Positions 55,543-57,880 of a stretch of 57,880 nt of DNA are shown here, in pieces. The notes under the pieces were generated by a model. That model had not been told where the DNA came from, did no database searches, and worked only from the letters and a program-made list of their open reading frames with translations. Source of the DNA: a virus; the IMG/VR virus record IMGVR_UViG_3300049473_000108, positions 1-57,880 of that record. The stretch is one strand, 5' to 3'. Position 1 is the first letter of the stretch; each line of letters begins with the position of its first letter. Both the position numbers and the translations under genes were made by a program.

Positions 55543-57690
55543 CTATAACAAAGGTCCCCACTTCGGAAATCTGATTGCTCCTATGTCATAAAGGCCGTCA
55601 CCGTATTGACTTTCAATTATGACGTTTGAGGGCCAAGCAGAACCTTGGCCAATAGCATTAGGATAACCTGTATTCGTCCCTGCATCTATGCACGGCGAAC
55701 CGGCTTGCAACGTAAAATCTCCACCAACGGGATTGGTGAAGAGGGGATTACCGGAAATATTTGAGCTAAAACCATCTAGCAACTCGTTTGCCTCCTCGAC
55801 TGTATAAAGAGTGCCGTCATCGCTTATCCTGTCCTCAGTTCCGGAGTCATATAGACAGTTGTTCTGAAAAGTGGTATTGGTTATTTCCGCGCCATCCTCA
55901 TTCATATAGAAACCAAGGCCAGCCCCGCTCGTATCATTTTCCAGGAAAATATTATTTTTAACAGTGATAGCGTCGATTGGGTAACTCCAAGCATCGAATT
56001 CAATTCCCGCATCATAAGCGTTATAGAAGCAGTTGCCATAGATATAGAGATTTTTTGCCCTGTAATTTTCTACAGCATAAATGCATAGAGCTGGTCCGAA
56101 GTTATCGCCGTTGACGCTTCGAGTCGTGTCAAAAATATTATAGTAAATATAATTGCCATTAGAAGCCATTTGAGCTGGACCAGAATAGTCATGCATGTAA
56201 TTATATCTGACGATATTTCCGGTAGCTTTATTTTCATATCCAACCACCGAAAATGGTTTGCAGTATAAGGAAATTGGGGCGCTCATATCATTGTATTCGA
56301 TGACGTTGTTATTTACACCTGCGCACGAGGCGTTGGTTCCATACAAACCGATATGGTCATGGCCGAAATCTACTATCGTATTTCCGGAAATCGTGTTATT
56401 CTCGGCAGAATTACAAAAAATTATGCCATCACCATGTGGCTCACCGGAAGCTGGATTCTCTGTTGTCGTCCACTTTCTATCTACGGTATTATTTCGTATG
56501 ATATTATATTCAGCCTTGGTGCTGTCACTATAAGTCAGGTGGTATATACCGTTCAAACCGGCATACTCAAAGATGCAGTTTTCAACTATATTGTAGTCAT
56601 GGCCGCTAAGCGTGTACTGGTAATTGGCTCCGCCGATCACACGGATGTTTTGAAAAGTTATGTAGTCTTGAAGAATGATGGCAGAGTCATCATAACTCAG
56701 TATTTCAACGCCAGGGGATGTATAGGAAGTAGCAGGATTACCGCTCGGGGAATATACGTAAAGATCGTGTGTGCTATCATCAAAGTACCAGCATGACGTC
56801 GCATCAACAGCTCCAGCGTTCGCCGCCTGTTTTTGTCCCGCTCGGTCAAGGAACAAACGGGTTGGCTCTATCCTACATCCATTGGTGTTTTTTATTGTTA
56901 CTGAATCAGCATAGACAATATCACCACTTGTTTCTATCCATAGCCAGAGATTAGCTGTCGTTGCATAAGTTGTCCTGAAAACTAAGGAGGTTTTTGTCCA
57001 ATCTGCGTATTCTGCATAGCTTCCAACCTTTGCGAACCCTGTTCCAGCAATATATAATCTGACCCTAGCTCCTACAGCAGTTTTAAAATACGCTTCGACA
57101 ACATAATATGTTTCAGTCGAAAGACCACTAATGCCCTGAGTAAAACATTTGCTATCTCCATTGGCAGTCAATTTAACCGAATGCAAGCCAGCTTGGACAT
57201 CTACGACCTCATCTTCTACGGTAATATCTGCGCCGGGATCATTCCAATTATCGGGCAAACCGCCTGTCCAGTTTTCAAATCCGCCATTTAGTACATTATC
57301 AGATCCATAGGAGTAAGCCGCTTTCCAGACATTTCCGCCTTGGTCCGACCACATAGCCGAATCGTCCAGAAGTTGGGCCGCATTTATGATCGGAAGGCCA
57401 TCGGCTGGGGTGCCGTAAGCTCCCCAAGTTATCCTGCTTTCCTCAGATATGCCACTGCCATTATCATACAAAGCTTCTCTAAATTCAGAACCATATTTAA
57501 GCAGAATGGAATCGCCAGCATTTAAGGTAAGCGAGGAAGTTTTGGCCAGTGTTTTAAATGCTGTCTCTTCCGATAGACCGTTGTTGGAATCGCTACCAGA
57601 CGCAGAATCGACATAATATGTCGCTGCCCACCCCCATATCGGCATGAGGCAGAGGAAGGCGGTGAGGAGAATGATTGATAGGCGTTTCAT
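55543..57690 (-). CDS. Secreted right-handed beta-helix protein, 715 aa
   Basis: A signal peptide (MKRLSIILLTAFLCLMPIWG, then WAATYYVDSA) and the entry YYVDSASGSDSNNGLSEETA is the DUF1565/NosD-like start of parallel beta-helices. A carbohydrate-binding-like sandwich is inserted at about 135-275 (VLNGGFENWTGGLPDNWNDP). Helix coils (NIIRNNTVDRK, NTISGNTIVDFGHDHIGLYG) fill 340-640. It is exported by Sec, which is unusual for a tailspike. It could act outside the producing cell on polysaccharide, or mature on the envelope. Coupled to the junction-spanning anchor protein by ATGA. Confidence 0.72.
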   Translation of the reverse strand: MKRLSIILLTAFLCLMPIWGWAATYYVDSASGSDSNNGLSEETAFKTLAKTSSLTLNAGDSILLKYGSEFREALYDNGSGISEESRITWGAYGTPADGLPIINAAQLLDDSAMWSDQGGNVWKAAYSYGSDNVLNGGFENWTGGLPDNWNDPGADITVEDEVVDVQAGLHSVKLTANGDSKCFTQGISGLSTETYYVVEAYFKTAVGARVRLYIAGTGFAKVGSYAEYADWTKTSLVFRTTYATTANLWLWIETSGDIVYADSVTIKNTNGCRIEPTRLFLDRAGQKQAANAGAVDATSCWYFDDSTHDLYVYSPSGNPATSYTSPGVEILSYDDSAIILQDYITFQNIRVIGGANYQYTLSGHDYNIVENCIFEYAGLNGIYHLTYSDSTKAEYNIIRNNTVDRKWTTTENPASGEPHGDGIIFCNSAENNTISGNTIVDFGHDHIGLYGTNASCAGVNNNVIEYNDMSAPISLYCKPFSVVGYENKATGNIVRYNYMHDYSGPAQMASNGNYIYYNIFDTTRSVNGDNFGPALCIYAVENYRAKNLYIYGNCFYNAYDAGIEFDAWSYPIDAITVKNNIFLENDTSGAGLGFYMNEDGAEITNTTFQNNCLYDSGTEDRISDDGTLYTVEEANELLDGFSSNISGNPLFTNPVGGDFTLQAGSPCIDAGTNTGYPNAIGQGSAWPSNVIIESQYGDGLYDIGAIRFPKWGPLL

Positions 57691-57880
57691 TTAAGCTCCC
57701 TCAAGTTTTCGATTATTTGTCTCCATTCTCTTTCAAGTTGTCTGTACTCATCTTTTATCTCTGGAGGCATTTCCTCAACCAACCCCCATTTGTCCTCTAG
57801 TTTCCACATTCGCTCTTGCAGAGCATTCGCCCTATCCTGAGCTATTTTCTGTTCAAGGCGAATGGAAAGTTCCTGGACAT
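57687..57880 (-). CDS. Membrane-anchored coiled-coil protein, C-terminal part (gene crosses the junction)
   Basis: Only 57687-57753 is unique; the rest (57754-57880) repeats 1-127. In the circle the frame continues from GTG at 224 to TGA at 57687-57689, ending RQIIENLRELK. See the entry at 1-224. Confidence 0.75.
   Translation of the reverse strand, partial: VQELSIRLEQKIAQDRANALQERMWKLEDKWGLVEEMPPEIKDEYRQLEREWRQIIENLRELK

Noticed and set aside
53735-57690. Diversity-generating retroelement target
   Set aside because: Surface proteins here would be suitable targets, but there is no reverse transcriptase gene and no template/variable repeat pair visible.

Overview
The window is one complete phage genome that closes into a circle. 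Bases 1-127 are repeated exactly at 57754-57880, which is how a circular genome looks when an assembler opens it, so the unit length is 57,753 bp. One gene runs across the junction. The gene set (terminase, large portal, scaffold, short coat protein, head-tail adaptors, nozzle-like protein, tailspike-like protein and internal/ejection-type proteins, with no tail tube, sheath or tape measure recognised) suggests a short-tailed (podovirus-like) virion. An integrase and a divergent pair of HTH regulators indicate a temperate phage. Sec signal peptides, two lipoboxes and a possible outer-membrane lysis lipoprotein suggest a Gram-negative bacterial host. Nothing here names the host.

Layout. (1) A long minus-strand late arm starts at a candidate promoter near 31440. 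It runs through terminase small subunit, lysis amidase, terminase large subunit, portal, scaffold, major capsid protein, adaptors, nozzle, tailspike and three internal virion proteins down to coordinate 238. It then crosses the junction and continues from 57690 to 51838 with a secreted beta-helix protein, LamG/Ig-like surface proteins and holin/lipoprotein candidates. Strong hairpins (22886-22939, 55446-55479 and others) punctuate it. (2) A second minus-strand block (31537-39703) carries a replication organizer with an embedded HNH domain, a DEDD exonuclease, a Holliday-junction-resolvase-like protein, a free HNH endonuclease, a ribbon-helix-helix regulator and two large secreted FN3 proteins that look like cargo. 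(3) A switch at about 39700-40620 holds divergent regulators and a repeated operator-like/-10 element. (4) A plus-strand early/middle arm (40623-51843) has many tightly coupled very small genes, a 600-nt gene-free structured-RNA candidate, a RecB/Cas4-like nuclease, RecT with a partner, two HNH endonucleases, the integrase, and a final protein that joins DUF551 to an RNA polymerase alpha-CTD-like domain.

Most notable points. The major capsid gene is split after codon 18 by a group I intron whose P1, P10, P7, P8 and P9 pairings can be read directly. Its LAGLIDADG endonuclease frame runs through the 3' half of the ribozyme core. A 42630-43226 RNA candidate contains two tRNA-like domains, and a separate three-way-junction leader lies at 43456-43527. 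An HNH gene downstream of recT begins with a recoded copy of the first seven codons of the gene it precedes. A 15-bp element is shared by two nearly leaderless promoters. All functional calls come from reading motifs; no database search was run.
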